The notes under the pieces are model-generated. The model was not told the DNA's origin, did not search any database, and worked only from the letters and a program-made list of their open reading frames with translations. Positions 6,693-13,941 of a stretch of 15,652 bases of DNA are shown one piece after another. The stretch comes from SIG469 sp964541215 (GTDB lineage Bacteria > Bacillota > Clostridia > Oscillospirales > Oscillospiraceae), in NCBI GenBank assembly GCA_964541215.1, contig CAZIPP010000024.1:1-15652 (forward strand), read 5' to 3'. Within the stretch, counting starts at the first letter, position 1. Each line of letters begins with the position of its first letter. The position numbers and the translations under genes were made by a program.

Positions 6693-7460
6693 ATGAGCAG
6701 CGTACAGAAGGTATTATTGGCAGATTGCAACGAGGAATATTGCAGACAGCTTAATGCGGTGATAGAGGACAGCGAGGGATTCCAGACGGCAGCGATGACC
6801 GACAATGGTCAGCGGGCTGTGGAGCTTATCAAAGAGCTAAAGCCGGACATCGTTGTCATGGAAATGATCCTGCCAAAAACAGATGGTATTGGGATACTTC
6901 GTGCAATCAATGAGATGAATGATAAGCCTGTGGCTGTCATTGTTTCAAACTTCAAAAATGAGTATATTGTTTCTCAGGCGGCTGAACTTGGAGCAAGGTT
7001 TTATCTTGTCAAACCCTGCAGCCCGGAAACGGTCATGGAAAAGCTTATTGCCATTCGGGATATGAAAAAGAATGCTAAGACGGTAAGCAATAATGTTAAT
7101 ATTGAAACCATGGTCACAGAGATAATCCATGAAATAGGTGTGCCTGCCCATATCAAGGGTTATCAGTATCTGCGTGAAGCAATAATGATAGCTGTTGAAG
7201 ACCGGGAAGTTATAAACGCAGTTACCAAAATACTGTATCCCCAGGTGGCAAAGACCTTTTCCACAACGCCTTCAAGGGTCGAAAGAGCGATTCGTCATGC
7301 GATAGAGGTGGCTTGGGACAGAGGGGATCTGGAAACTCTCCAGCGTTTCTTTGGATATACGGTATCCAATACAAAGGGCAAGCCTACCAATTCAGAGTTC
7401 ATTGCACTGATAGCAGATAAACTCCAGCTGCAGCTGAAGAAAAATGAAAGCCTGCAGTGA
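6693..7460 (+). CDS. spo0A: Spo0A-family sporulation regulator with altered phosphoacceptor
   Basis: Master regulator of sporulation entry, 255 aa: receiver about 4-122, Spo0A_C DNA-binding domain about 139-245. The C-terminal domain is almost textbook (HEIGVPAHIKGY, SRVERAIRHAIEVAW, YTVSNTKGKPTNSEFIA), so identity and 0A-box recognition are secure. The receiver is not normal. Aligned to B. subtilis Spo0A, the phospho-acceptor Asp56 is Glu57 (VVMEMILP; codon GAA at 6861-6863). Asp11 of the acidic pocket is Cys12 (LADCNEE), and the switch Thr86 is Ser85. Asp11 and Lys107 are kept. Glu can mimic phospho-Asp in some regulators, so the protein may be permanently active or controlled at synthesis. 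It lies behind spoIVB as usual and ends flush against the opposite-strand gene. Confidence 0.96.
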   Translation: MSSVQKVLLADCNEEYCRQLNAVIEDSEGFQTAAMTDNGQRAVELIKELKPDIVVMEMILPKTDGIGILRAINEMNDKPVAVIVSNFKNEYIVSQAAELGARFYLVKPCSPETVMEKLIAIRDMKKNAKTVSNNVNIETMVTEIIHEIGVPAHIKGYQYLREAIMIAVEDREVINAVTKILYPQVAKTFSTTPSRVERAIRHAIEVAWDRGDLETLQRFFGYTVSNTKGKPTNSEFIALIADKLQLQLKKNESLQ

Positions 7461-8165
7461 TCATTTGCCTGCAAGGAAATCTATTGCGTCAGAGACTGCA
7501 GATATCTGCTCTTCGGTCAGCGCCTTGCCGGCGTTTTGGTGATCGAAGCTTCTGCAAAAGGCGGTCACAGCGTCTGTGATACGATCAAAATAAGCGTCCT
7601 GAAGCTTGTGAAGATCACCGGACAGCTGGGCATAAAGAGCTTCATTAAGCTCTTCTTTGCCTGCCTGAAGAAGCTTTCCGAAATGAGAAAGGCAAAAATA
7701 CTCCTGAAGACGGAGCTTTTCACGAAAAGCTTCGTCTTTTTTATACATGTAGATAAGGTTTGAGATATATTGCTTTTCAAACGTGGCTGCTCTTGAGCAA
7801 ACATAGCAGCTGGATGCGGCAGCCTGAACCCGAAGTCCGGAATCGTCGGTATCATTTTTTTTGAATTTTGAAAGTTTACCGGTTTTTATTTCGGAAGGGA
7901 CTACACGTTCACGAACAGCAGGAAGTCTGCTTTCCAGCATGAGCGCAAGACTCAATCTGTTTTTCATGGCGGTCATCTTATCGTAATGAGCGCGGCAGAA
8001 GCCAAGACGGTTAGTTTCGATCCGCACATCCGGCTCCATCATTGCAGCGCCCATGATATACTCAAGGCTGCTTTTTTCAAGATCGGATGCCAACGAGCAA
8101 AGAGGACATCCGTCTTTTTTGTCAAAAGCTTCGTTGATAGGTATTGTGTAAATTTTTTCCTCCAT
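7461..8165 (-). CDS. Cysteine-motif protein of unknown function (probably DUF6062)
   Basis: 234 aa, soluble, no signal or membrane segment. It contains two copies of a putative metal site with the same spacing: C20-x2-C23 ... C57-x2-H60 and C120-x2-C123 ... C158-x2-H161, with 33 and 34 residues between the halves. The N-terminus (KIYTIPINEAF, then CPLC) and this layout match what I recall of the DUF6062 family of Clostridia. That name is from memory and unverified. The duplicated CxxC-CxxH unit suggests zinc or an iron-sulfur cluster; no function is established. The ATG at 8165 is preceded by GGAGG at 11 nt. The gene ends at the base adjoining the spo0A stop, with no terminator between the two convergent genes. 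Confidence 0.75.
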   Translation of the reverse strand: MEEKIYTIPINEAFDKKDGCPLCSLASDLEKSSLEYIMGAAMMEPDVRIETNRLGFCRAHYDKMTAMKNRLSLALMLESRLPAVRERVVPSEIKTGKLSKFKKNDTDDSGLRVQAAASSCYVCSRAATFEKQYISNLIYMYKKDEAFREKLRLQEYFCLSHFGKLLQAGKEELNEALYAQLSGDLHKLQDAYFDRITDAVTAFCRSFDHQNAGKALTEEQISAVSDAIDFLAGK

Positions 8166-8166
8166 A

Positions 8167-8195
8167 TTGAAAGGTGCCTCCGGAATTGGTATAAT
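8167..8195 (+). promoter_or_regulatory. Promoter of the glycosylase-thioesterase operon
   Basis: TTGAAA (8167-8172), 17-bp spacer, perfect TATAAT (8190-8195), placing the start near 8202, about 55 nt before the glycosylase ATG. The -35 begins 2 bp beyond the start codon of the divergent gene. The spacer contains that gene's ribosome site in the other orientation, so the two expression signals overlap. Confidence 0.65.
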
Positions 8196-8257
8196 TATTT
8201 TATTATTTTGTTATATTGTATCAGAAATCCACAAAGGAATAAAGAGGAACAGATAAA

Positions 8258-9136
8258 ATGGCACAAGTCCATCAGCTGACCGAAGCTTTTGAACCGAAAA
8301 ACGCAATGACCCAATATACTCTGACCTTTCAGACAGACGATGATTTTGACCTTGACAAGATATTCAATTGCGGTCAGTGCTTCCGATGGACAAGGGATGA
8401 AGACGGATCATACATCGGCGCGGCAAACGGTCACGGAGCAAGAGTTTCAAAAAAAGAAAAGATAATAACGATCTCTGGCAAAGGAATTGCTGATGAAGCT
8501 CATTGGCGGGAATACTTTGACCTCGATGTGCAGTACTCTGATATCCGTAAGATCGTTGCCAACTGCGAATATATGCAGAAAGCTTCGGATTTTGGAACAG
8601 GCATAAGGATATTGAAGCAGAACAAGTGGGAAGCGCTTTGCTCTTTTATATTTTCCCAGTGCAATAATATTACAAGGATAACAAACATTATTGAAAAGTT
8701 CTGCCTTCTGTTTGGAGAGCCTGTCCCGTTTGAAAACGGTGTTATATATGATTTTCCCAAACCGGAAACGGTGGCAGCGCTTACCGCTGAGGATCTGGCA
8801 CCGCTGAAAAGCGGATATAGGGCGCCATATGTTATTGCGGCTGCCAAAGAGGTTGCGGAAGGCAGACTTGATTTGGAGAAGATATCTCAGCTGTCTACCG
8901 ACGATGCTTTGGCTGAATTGAAAAAACTGCCCGGTGTTGGTAATAAAGTGGCAAATTGTGTGATGCTGTTCGGACTCGGCAAAAGAGATGCGTTTCCCAT
9001 AGATGTGTGGATGAAAAGAGCGCTGAAAGAGAATTTTCCTGCCGACTTTGATCCGGCAGTTTTTGGGCAATATGGTGGAATTGCCCAGCAATACATATTT
9101 TATTACGCAAGAAGCAAAGGAAATGCAATCGAATGA
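8258..9136 (+). CDS. ogg: OGG1-type 8-oxoguanine DNA glycosylase/AP lyase
   Basis: Base-excision repair enzyme that removes 8-oxoguanine opposite C and nicks the abasic site, 292 aa. The OGG_N domain (about 18-105) holds the hallmark CGQCFRW at 38-44. The HhH-GPD domain (about 120-288) has the hairpin LPGVGNKVANC, with Lys230 aligned to catalytic Lys249 of human OGG1. Asp249 in FPIDVW corresponds to human Asp268. Bacterial OGG1-like enzymes are known from Clostridium. Start at 8258 is supported by GAGGA at 9 nt; Met17 at 8306 is an alternative and would still keep the OGG_N core. Overlaps the thioesterase gene by 4 nt (ATGA), so the two are translationally coupled. Confidence 0.93.
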   Translation: MAQVHQLTEAFEPKNAMTQYTLTFQTDDDFDLDKIFNCGQCFRWTRDEDGSYIGAANGHGARVSKKEKIITISGKGIADEAHWREYFDLDVQYSDIRKIVANCEYMQKASDFGTGIRILKQNKWEALCSFIFSQCNNITRITNIIEKFCLLFGEPVPFENGVIYDFPKPETVAALTAEDLAPLKSGYRAPYVIAAAKEVAEGRLDLEKISQLSTDDALAELKKLPGVGNKVANCVMLFGLGKRDAFPIDVWMKRALKENFPADFDPAVFGQYGGIAQQYIFYYARSKGNAIE

Positions 9137-9831
9137 AAAGCTATTACGAATTGACACTTAACATTGATGAAACAACCCTTTCAGCCCAGCAGATAATGAG
9201 CATTTTGGAAGCCGCTGCCAACGGCGATACTTCCCGATGGGAGCTGACATTTGAAGAGATCGCAAAAAGGTTCAATGCTTTCTGGATGCTGGCACGGTGC
9301 GCTGTCAAACTGAGCAAACCTATAACAGGTCCCGGCGAACTGACCTGCAGAACATGCCACAGAGGTTTCAATGGTGTTCTGGCTTACCGTGATTTCGACC
9401 TGTTGCTCAATGGAGAAAAGATTGGGGAAGTGGTACAGGCCTGGATAATTTCTGATATCGCCACCCGCAAAATGCTAAGACCTGATAACCTGCCCGGGTT
9501 CGTTCTGCCGGAATGTGAAGAACCAAGGGATACTCAGCTTTCGAAGCTCAAAGTGCCTAAAGAACTGGCAAAAGTGGGCAGTTATACTGTATCTCAGTCG
9601 GATATAGACGGTAACGGACATATGAATAATTCCCGATATCTCAGTGCGGCTCAGGCAGTTTTGGGTAATGATTTTGAGGTCTGTGATTTTCAGGTGGGAT
9701 TCCTGAAAGAATCCATGCTGGGAGACAGGATAAGCCTTTACAGGGCAGATACCGACAGCGGTATCCATGTCAGAGGCTGCCATGATAACGGGACCGCTTG
9801 CTTCGATGTTTTTTTCTTTCGGAAAGCATAA
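9133..9831 (+). CDS. Acyl-ACP thioesterase (FatA/FatB-like, double hotdog)
   Basis: Releases fatty acids from acyl carrier protein; cytoplasmic, 232 aa, the usual length of bacterial members of PF01643. Two tandem hotdog halves: about 1-125, with the central helix segment EIAKRFNAFWMLARC, and about 140-230. The second carries the family motif DIDGNGHMNNSRYL at 157-170. Asn161 and His163 align with the catalytic Asn-x-His of plant FatB, and Glu193 (FLKES) falls where the catalytic acidic residue is expected. Translation probably couples to the glycosylase stop (ATGA overlap), and AAAGGA lies about 11 nt upstream. Chain-length preference cannot be read. Pairing with a DNA repair gene has no obvious metabolic logic. 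Confidence 0.88.
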   Translation: MKSYYELTLNIDETTLSAQQIMSILEAAANGDTSRWELTFEEIAKRFNAFWMLARCAVKLSKPITGPGELTCRTCHRGFNGVLAYRDFDLLLNGEKIGEVVQAWIISDIATRKMLRPDNLPGFVLPECEEPRDTQLSKLKVPKELAKVGSYTVSQSDIDGNGHMNNSRYLSAAQAVLGNDFEVCDFQVGFLKESMLGDRISLYRADTDSGIHVRGCHDNGTACFDVFFFRKA

Positions 9832-9844
9832 GGACATATGAACA

Positions 9845-9872
9845 AAAAACAGCTGTAATATACCCTGTTTTT
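9845..9872 (+). terminator. Weak AT-rich terminator-like hairpin
   Basis: AAAAACAG / CTGTTTTT, an 8-bp arm with a 12-nt loop, 13 nt after the thioesterase stop. The stem is weak and low in GC, so it probably ends the upstream operon only partially. It lies just ahead of the guaB promoter. Confidence 0.35.
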
Positions 9873-9876
9873 CTAT

Positions 9877-9906
9877 TTGACAATATCCGAGTTTATGTAT
9901 TATCAT
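9877..9906 (+). promoter_or_regulatory. guaBp: guaB promoter
   Basis: Perfect TTGACA (9877-9882) with TATCAT (9901-9906) after 18 bp, within very AT-rich DNA. This leaves a leader of only about 35 nt with AAGGAG (9932-9937) ahead of the ATG at 9949. The leader is too short for a purine riboswitch, and none is visible. Confidence 0.55.
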
Positions 9907-9948
9907 ATTTGTTAATATATTTATATTTTGTAAGGAGATTTGGGTCGT

Positions 9949-11424
9949 ATGGTAAATGATAACGCTGCCGAAAAATTTGTAAAAGAAGGCCTGACTTTTG
10001 ATGACGTGCTCCTGCTTCCCGGAGCAAGTGAAGTTGTGCCTACACAGATCGATCTTTCAACTCAGCTTACTGAAGCTATCAAGCTCAACATCCCGCTTCT
10101 TAGCTCCGCAATGGATACCGTTACCGAATATCGCATGGCTATTGCCATTGCCCGTGAAGGCGGTCTTGGTATCATTCATAAAAATATGACTATCGACCAG
10201 CAGATAGAGCAGGTGGATATGGTCAAACGCTCCGAAAACGGCGTTATCACCAATCCTTTCTATCTGGCAGCTGACAATACCCTGCAGGATGCTGATGAGC
10301 TGATGGGCAAATACCGCATCTCCGGCGTACCCATTTGCGAAAACGGAAAGCTTATCGGCATCATAACCAACCGCGACATGAAGTTCGAAGAGGACTACAG
10401 CCGTCCCATCTACGAGGTCATGACCAGAGAAGGTCTTGTTACCGCCAAAGAAGGCACCACTCTTGAGGAAGCCAGAGAGATCCTTCGCCATCATAAAATC
10501 GAAAAACTGCCTATCGTGGATGATGAGTTCAGACTCAAAGGTCTTATCACCATCAAAGACATAGAAAAGGCAGTTATGTATCCCAATTCTGCCAGAGACT
10601 CCGGCGGACGTCTTATCTGCGGTGCAGCTATCGGTGCAACTGCGGACGTTCTTGAGCGTGCTGAAGGTCTGCTGTCTGCCAATGTTGACGTACTGGCTCT
10701 GGACTCCGCCCATGGTCACTCCAAAAACATCATCGAATGTGTAAAGAAGATCAGGGCAACCTTCCCCCATGCTCAGATCATCGCCGGCAACGTAGCTACC
10801 GGTGAAGGCACTGTTGCTCTTATCGAAGCCGGCGCGAACTGTGTTAAGGTCGGCATCGGTCCCGGCTCCATTTGTACCACCCGTGTTGTTTCCGGCATAG
10901 GTGTACCCCAGATCACCGCTGTTTATGATGCTGCCTGCGCAGCCAAGAAATACAACGTACCCATCATTGCCGATGGCGGTATCAAATACTCCGGCGATAT
11001 CGTAAAGGCCATTGCAGCCGGCGCCAACACCGTTATGCTTGGCAGCCTGCTTGCAGGCTGTGAAGAAAGCCCCGGCGATACTGAGATCTATCAGGGTCGT
11101 TCCTTCAAGGTCTACCGTGGTATGGGCAGCCTTGCCGCAATGAACAAGGGCAGCCGAGACAGATACTTCCAGGAAGGCAACGGCAAACTGGTTCCCGAAG
11201 GTGTTGAAGGTCGAGTTCCCTTCAAAGGTGCATTGTCTGATACAGTATATCAGCTTATGGGCGGTCTTCGTTCCGGTATGGGTTACTGCGGTACTCCAAA
11301 TATTCCCGACCTTCAGGCAAGAGGACGTTTCGTCCGCATTACCAGCGCTGGTTTGAAGGAAAGCCATCCCCATGATATCTATATCACCAAGGAAGCACCT
11401 AACTATTCAATTAGTCCCCAGTAA
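9949..11424 (+). CDS. guaB: Inosine-5'-monophosphate dehydrogenase
   Basis: Oxidises IMP to XMP with NAD, the committed step of GMP synthesis; cytosolic tetramer. 491 aa. The catalytic barrel is split by a pair of CBS domains at about 100-210. The IMP loop GPGSICTTR carries catalytic Cys309, and the mobile flap region contains RGMGSLAAM. Other family signatures are PLLSSAMDTVTE near the N-terminus and IIADGGIKYSGD. The ATG at 9949 is chosen because AAGGAG lies 11 nt before it; a TTG at 9940 is in frame but only 2 nt from that site. Codons are biased to C-ending forms compared with neighbours, consistent with high expression. An ABC-F gene follows after 7 nt, so the two share a transcript. Confidence 0.97.
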   Translation: MVNDNAAEKFVKEGLTFDDVLLLPGASEVVPTQIDLSTQLTEAIKLNIPLLSSAMDTVTEYRMAIAIAREGGLGIIHKNMTIDQQIEQVDMVKRSENGVITNPFYLAADNTLQDADELMGKYRISGVPICENGKLIGIITNRDMKFEEDYSRPIYEVMTREGLVTAKEGTTLEEAREILRHHKIEKLPIVDDEFRLKGLITIKDIEKAVMYPNSARDSGGRLICGAAIGATADVLERAEGLLSANVDVLALDSAHGHSKNIIECVKKIRATFPHAQIIAGNVATGEGTVALIEAGANCVKVGIGPGSICTTRVVSGIGVPQITAVYDAACAAKKYNVPIIADGGIKYSGDIVKAIAAGANTVMLGSLLAGCEESPGDTEIYQGRSFKVYRGMGSLAAMNKGSRDRYFQEGNGKLVPEGVEGRVPFKGALSDTVYQLMGGLRSGMGYCGTPNIPDLQARGRFVRITSAGLKESHPHDIYITKEAPNYSISPQ

Positions 11425-11431
11425 TTAACAA

Positions 11432-13327
11432 ATGATTGACGTATCAGTACACAGGCTTGTCAAAGCCTATGAAGTAAACAAGAATATCCTTGACGGGTTG
11501 ACCTTTGAGGTCAACTCCGGCGAACGGGTGGGCATTCTCGGCAAAAACGGAGCAGGGAAGACCACCCTGTTTCGTCTGCTCACTGGTGAGCTGACAGAGG
11601 ACGAAGGCGATATAGTCATAGCCGGTGGTAAAAAGCTTGGGCTTATATCCCAGATACCACGATATCCGGCGGGTTATACCGTTGAAATGGTTCTCAAGAC
11701 CGCCTTTGCGCGTTTGGATTCCATAAAAAAAGAAATGGAATCGCTGGAAAAGGTCATGGAGCTTTACACTGACCGTGATACGCTGGACAGGTACAGCGAC
11801 CTGTGCGTAAAATACGAGCTTTGGGGCGGTTATGAGACTGATATGGAGCTTGGCAAGGTCTGCAATGGTCTTGGAATTTCGCCCGCCATGCGGCAGCAGC
11901 AGTTTGAACTGCTGTCCGGTGGTGAAAAAACACGGGTGAACCTGGCAAGGCTCATTCTTGAAAAGACCGATATCCTCCTGCTTGACGAACCTACCAACCA
12001 CTTGGATATCCATGCTGTTGAATGGCTGGAGGACTATCTTGAAAAGTTTAAGGGTACTGTCCTTACCATCTCCCACGACCGATATTTCCTTGACCGTGTG
12101 GTGGGACGCATCATCGAGATCGTAAACGGCAAGGCAGATATCTATAATGGCAACTACAGCTCTTACGTTGTCCAGAAACGTCAGCGCCTTGAAGATCAGC
12201 AGCGCCAGTACGAGAAGGAACAGGCTGAGATCAAGCGCCTTACCGAAGCCTCCACTCGCTTGAAGCAGTGGGGTACCGGCAACCAGATGCTTATGAAGAA
12301 GGCTTTTGCCATTGATAAGCGCATTGAACGTACAGCAAAAACTGAACGCCCCGACAAGGAAAAGAAGATGAAAGCCCGTTTCGGTGAACGGGACTTTACC
12401 GGTGACGAAGTCATGGTCATCAAGGAGCTTTCAAAAAGCTTCGAAGGTCGGACACTGTTTTCGGGACTGAACCTTCTTGTAGAAGGCGACGACCGTATTG
12501 CCCTTGTTGGTGATAACGGTACGGGAAAATCCACTCTTGCAAAGATAATAATGGAAGAGGAGGTTTCCGATAGCGGTGTCGTCAAATTCGGACCGCAGGT
12601 GCGTATCGGGTATTTGCCCCAGATAGTCAAGTTTGAAAACCCCAATCGAAGTCTGGTGGATACCATGGTATACGAATGTGACCTGACAGTTCAGGCTGCT
12701 CGTGACAGGCTTGGTTCCTTCAAATTTCAGGGCGAAGATGTGTTCAAACTCGTGTCCCAGCTTTCCGGCGGTGAGCAGAGCCGTCTGCGGCTTTGTATGC
12801 TGATGAATCAGAAGATAAACTTCCTTATCCTTGACGAACCTACCAACCATCTGGATATAGCATCCCGCGAATGGATCGAAGAAGCTCTTGAGGATTTTGA
12901 AGGCGCGCTGCTGCTTATTTCCCACGACCGCTATTTTGTCAAGCGGTTTGCCAACCGTATGTGGGAGCTGGAAAACAGGCAGATAACCGACTACATCGGC
13001 GGCTATGAAAAGTTCAGGGAATATAAGGAGCGCATGGCGCAGATAGCCGCTGCCGCTGCTGCATCGGAGCCAAAGGAAAAAAAGAAAAAAGAAGAGCATA
13101 AGCCTGTAAAGACCAATACCCGCCAGCTGGAAAAAGATCTTGCCAAAACAGAGCGTGAGATAGAGAAAAATGAGCAGGCAATTGCAGAGCTGGAAACTCA
13201 GATAGAAGACGCTGCCAGCGACTATGTTAAGCTCACCGAGCTTTATGCCAGACAGCAGGAGCTTCAAAACGAAGCAGAACAGCTCATGCAGCGATGGACA
13301 GAGATAATGGAGCAGCTTGAAGGCTAA
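11432..13327 (+). CDS. ABC-F ATPase, YdiF/Uup-like ribosome-associated protein
   Basis: Soluble twin-ATPase protein, 631 aa, no membrane domain. First cassette: Walker A GKNGAGKT (37-44), signature LSGGE (161-165), Walker B LLLDEP with Glu186. Interdomain linker about 235-320, helical and charged (the part that reaches the tRNA sites in characterised ABC-F proteins). Second cassette: Walker A GDNGTGKS (360-367), LSGGE (444-448), LILDEP with Glu469. A lysine-rich hinge (548-560) leads to a C-terminal coiled coil about 562-628, as in Uup and YdiF. Such proteins act on stalled or special ribosomes; some give antibiotic resistance, but a housekeeping role fits better here. The ATG follows the guaB stop by 7 nt with no recognisable ribosome site, so it likely depends on guaB translation. 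Ends at a strong terminator. Confidence 0.93.
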   Translation: MIDVSVHRLVKAYEVNKNILDGLTFEVNSGERVGILGKNGAGKTTLFRLLTGELTEDEGDIVIAGGKKLGLISQIPRYPAGYTVEMVLKTAFARLDSIKKEMESLEKVMELYTDRDTLDRYSDLCVKYELWGGYETDMELGKVCNGLGISPAMRQQQFELLSGGEKTRVNLARLILEKTDILLLDEPTNHLDIHAVEWLEDYLEKFKGTVLTISHDRYFLDRVVGRIIEIVNGKADIYNGNYSSYVVQKRQRLEDQQRQYEKEQAEIKRLTEASTRLKQWGTGNQMLMKKAFAIDKRIERTAKTERPDKEKKMKARFGERDFTGDEVMVIKELSKSFEGRTLFSGLNLLVEGDDRIALVGDNGTGKSTLAKIIMEEEVSDSGVVKFGPQVRIGYLPQIVKFENPNRSLVDTMVYECDLTVQAARDRLGSFKFQGEDVFKLVSQLSGGEQSRLRLCMLMNQKINFLILDEPTNHLDIASREWIEEALEDFEGALLLISHDRYFVKRFANRMWELENRQITDYIGGYEKFREYKERMAQIAAAAAASEPKEKKKKEEHKPVKTNTRQLEKDLAKTEREIEKNEQAIAELETQIEDAASDYVKLTELYARQQELQNEAEQLMQRWTEIMEQLEG

Positions 13328-13343
13328 AAATCTGAATAATATT

Positions 13344-13371
13344 ACCGCCGTGGGAGAATTCCCACGGCGGT
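13344..13371. terminator. Bidirectional terminator between the ABC-F and Cys-rich genes
   Basis: Perfect 12-bp stem ACCGCCGTGGGA / TCCCACGGCGGT with a 4-nt loop, followed on the plus strand by TTTT. It lies 16 nt after the ABC-F stop codon and 7 nt beyond the stop of the convergent Cys-rich gene. The minus side is followed by AATATTATT. It probably serves both genes. Confidence 0.85.
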
Positions 13372-13378
13372 TTTAACG

Positions 13379-13832
13379 TTAGTCGTTCTGGTCACAAAGG
13401 ATCTCTTTGATGGCCTGAAGCTCCTGAAGGATCTGGAAAAGCAGATGATTTGAGATCACATTACTGCAGCCGCACCTGTCATCGTCGCAGTCACAGCTGC
13501 TGTCGCACCCACAACTGTTGTTGCTGCAGTTGCTGCAGCCGTTGCTGCTTACGCCGCCCAAACAACCGCAGCTGTTACANNNNNNNNNNNNNNNNNNNNN
13601 NNNNNNNNNNNNNNNNNNNNNNNNNNNNNNNNNNNNNNNNNNNNNNNNNNNNNNNNNNNNNNNNNNNNNNNNNNNNNNNACAACCGCAGCTGTTACAGCC
13701 GCAGCTATTACAGCCGCATCTGCTGCAACCGTTGGAGTTGACGCCGCCAACGCAATTGCTTCTTCTGCATCCGGCGCTGTTGTCACTCAGAATGCTGTTT
13801 ATGAACTGGGAAGCATTGGAAGAACATATCAT
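13379..13832 (-). CDS. Small cysteine-rich repeat protein, interrupted by assembly gap
   Basis: Unrecognised protein. N-terminal part before the gap (51 residues): MICSSNASQFINSILSDN, then a Cys/Gly/Asn/Ser region ending in NSCGC pentapeptides. C-terminal part after the gap: more CxC and CxxC units, an acidic DCDDD patch, and a Cys-poor amphipathic helix LLFQILQELQAIKEIL at the end. The two visible parts are in different frames across the 100 N. Overlapping the 18 bp shared by both flanks restores one frame and a minimum protein of 111 aa with 19 Cys. There is also an internal duplication (GGVNSNGCSRC / GGVSSNGCSNC). Start at 13832 is fixed by GGAGG 7 nt upstream. Metal binding or a disulfide-linked spore or surface layer are possible roles; neither is shown. 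Confidence 0.7.
13562..13724 (-). repeat. 15-bp tandem repeat encoding NSCGC, split by the gap
   Basis: Right of the gap, three tandem 15-bp units are visible on the plus strand: ACAACCGCAGCTGTT (13680-13694), ACAGCCGCAGCTATT (13695-13709) and ACAGCCGCATCTGCT (13710-13724). Left of the gap, the first unit recurs exactly plus ACA (13562-13579). The unit length is a multiple of three, so copy-number change keeps the frame. True copy number is hidden by the gap. Confidence 0.8.
13580..13679. other. Assembly gap of exactly 100 N
   Basis: A run of exactly 100 N, a conventional placeholder length, bounded on both sides by the same 18 bp (ACAACCGCAGCTGTTACA). The assembly most likely broke in the tandem repeat. 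The real missing length may be zero, negative (overlap) or longer. Confidence 0.97.
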
Positions 13833-13853
13833 GGTTATACCTCCGAATAAGTT

Positions 13854-13882
13854 TTAATACACGAGAGTATCGTGTATTACAA
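13854..13882 (-). promoter_or_regulatory. Promoter of the Cys-rich gene with embedded palindrome
   Basis: Minus-strand TTGTAA (13877-13882), 17-bp spacer, TATTAA (13854-13859), giving a start close to the ribosome site at 13840-13844. A perfect palindrome, AATACACGA / TCGTGTATT with a 5-bp centre (13856-13878), fills the spacer and overlaps both hexamers. That is the usual position of a repressor operator. Confidence 0.5.
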
Positions 13883-13912
13883 TATATTCGGAAGTGCGAA
13901 AGCTGTTACTTC

Positions 13913-13941
13913 TTGCAAAATGTCGTCGAGTGATGTACAAT
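13913..13941 (+). promoter_or_regulatory. Promoter of the metallophosphoesterase-hydrolase operon
   Basis: TTGCAA (13913-13918), 17-bp spacer, TACAAT (13936-13941). A degenerate second copy of the palindrome of the divergent promoter (13939-13961, 17 of 23 bases identical, including GTATCGTGTA) overlaps its -10 and start region. The leader to the GTG start is about 120 nt. I see no gene in it. Confidence 0.5.

Noticed and set aside
9940..9948. TTG at 9940 as guaB start
   Set aside because: Only 2 nt from the AAGGAG ribosome site; ATG 9949 has proper spacing.
9883..9948. Guanine riboswitch in the guaB leader
   Set aside because: The leader is only about 35 nt and shows no stem-loops of the aptamer.
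10057..11373. 438-codon minus-strand open frame opposite guaB
   Set aside because: guaB is unmistakable on the plus strand; the translation of this frame shows no family features.
13680..13724. Tandem repeats as a CRISPR array
   Set aside because: Units are 15 bp, directly adjacent without spacers, and in frame with a protein.
13379..13832. Cys-rich protein as a ranthipeptide/SCIFF-type or lanthipeptide precursor
   Set aside because: No radical SAM, lanthionine synthetase, protease or transporter gene is nearby. The Cys spacing is that of a pentapeptide repeat, and the C-terminal helix does not look like a core peptide.
13450..13857. Ala/Thr/Val-rich or Leu/Gln-rich plus-strand open frames across the N-run
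   Set aside because: They are low-complexity translations of the opposite strand of the Cys-rich repeat, run through N, and have no start signals.
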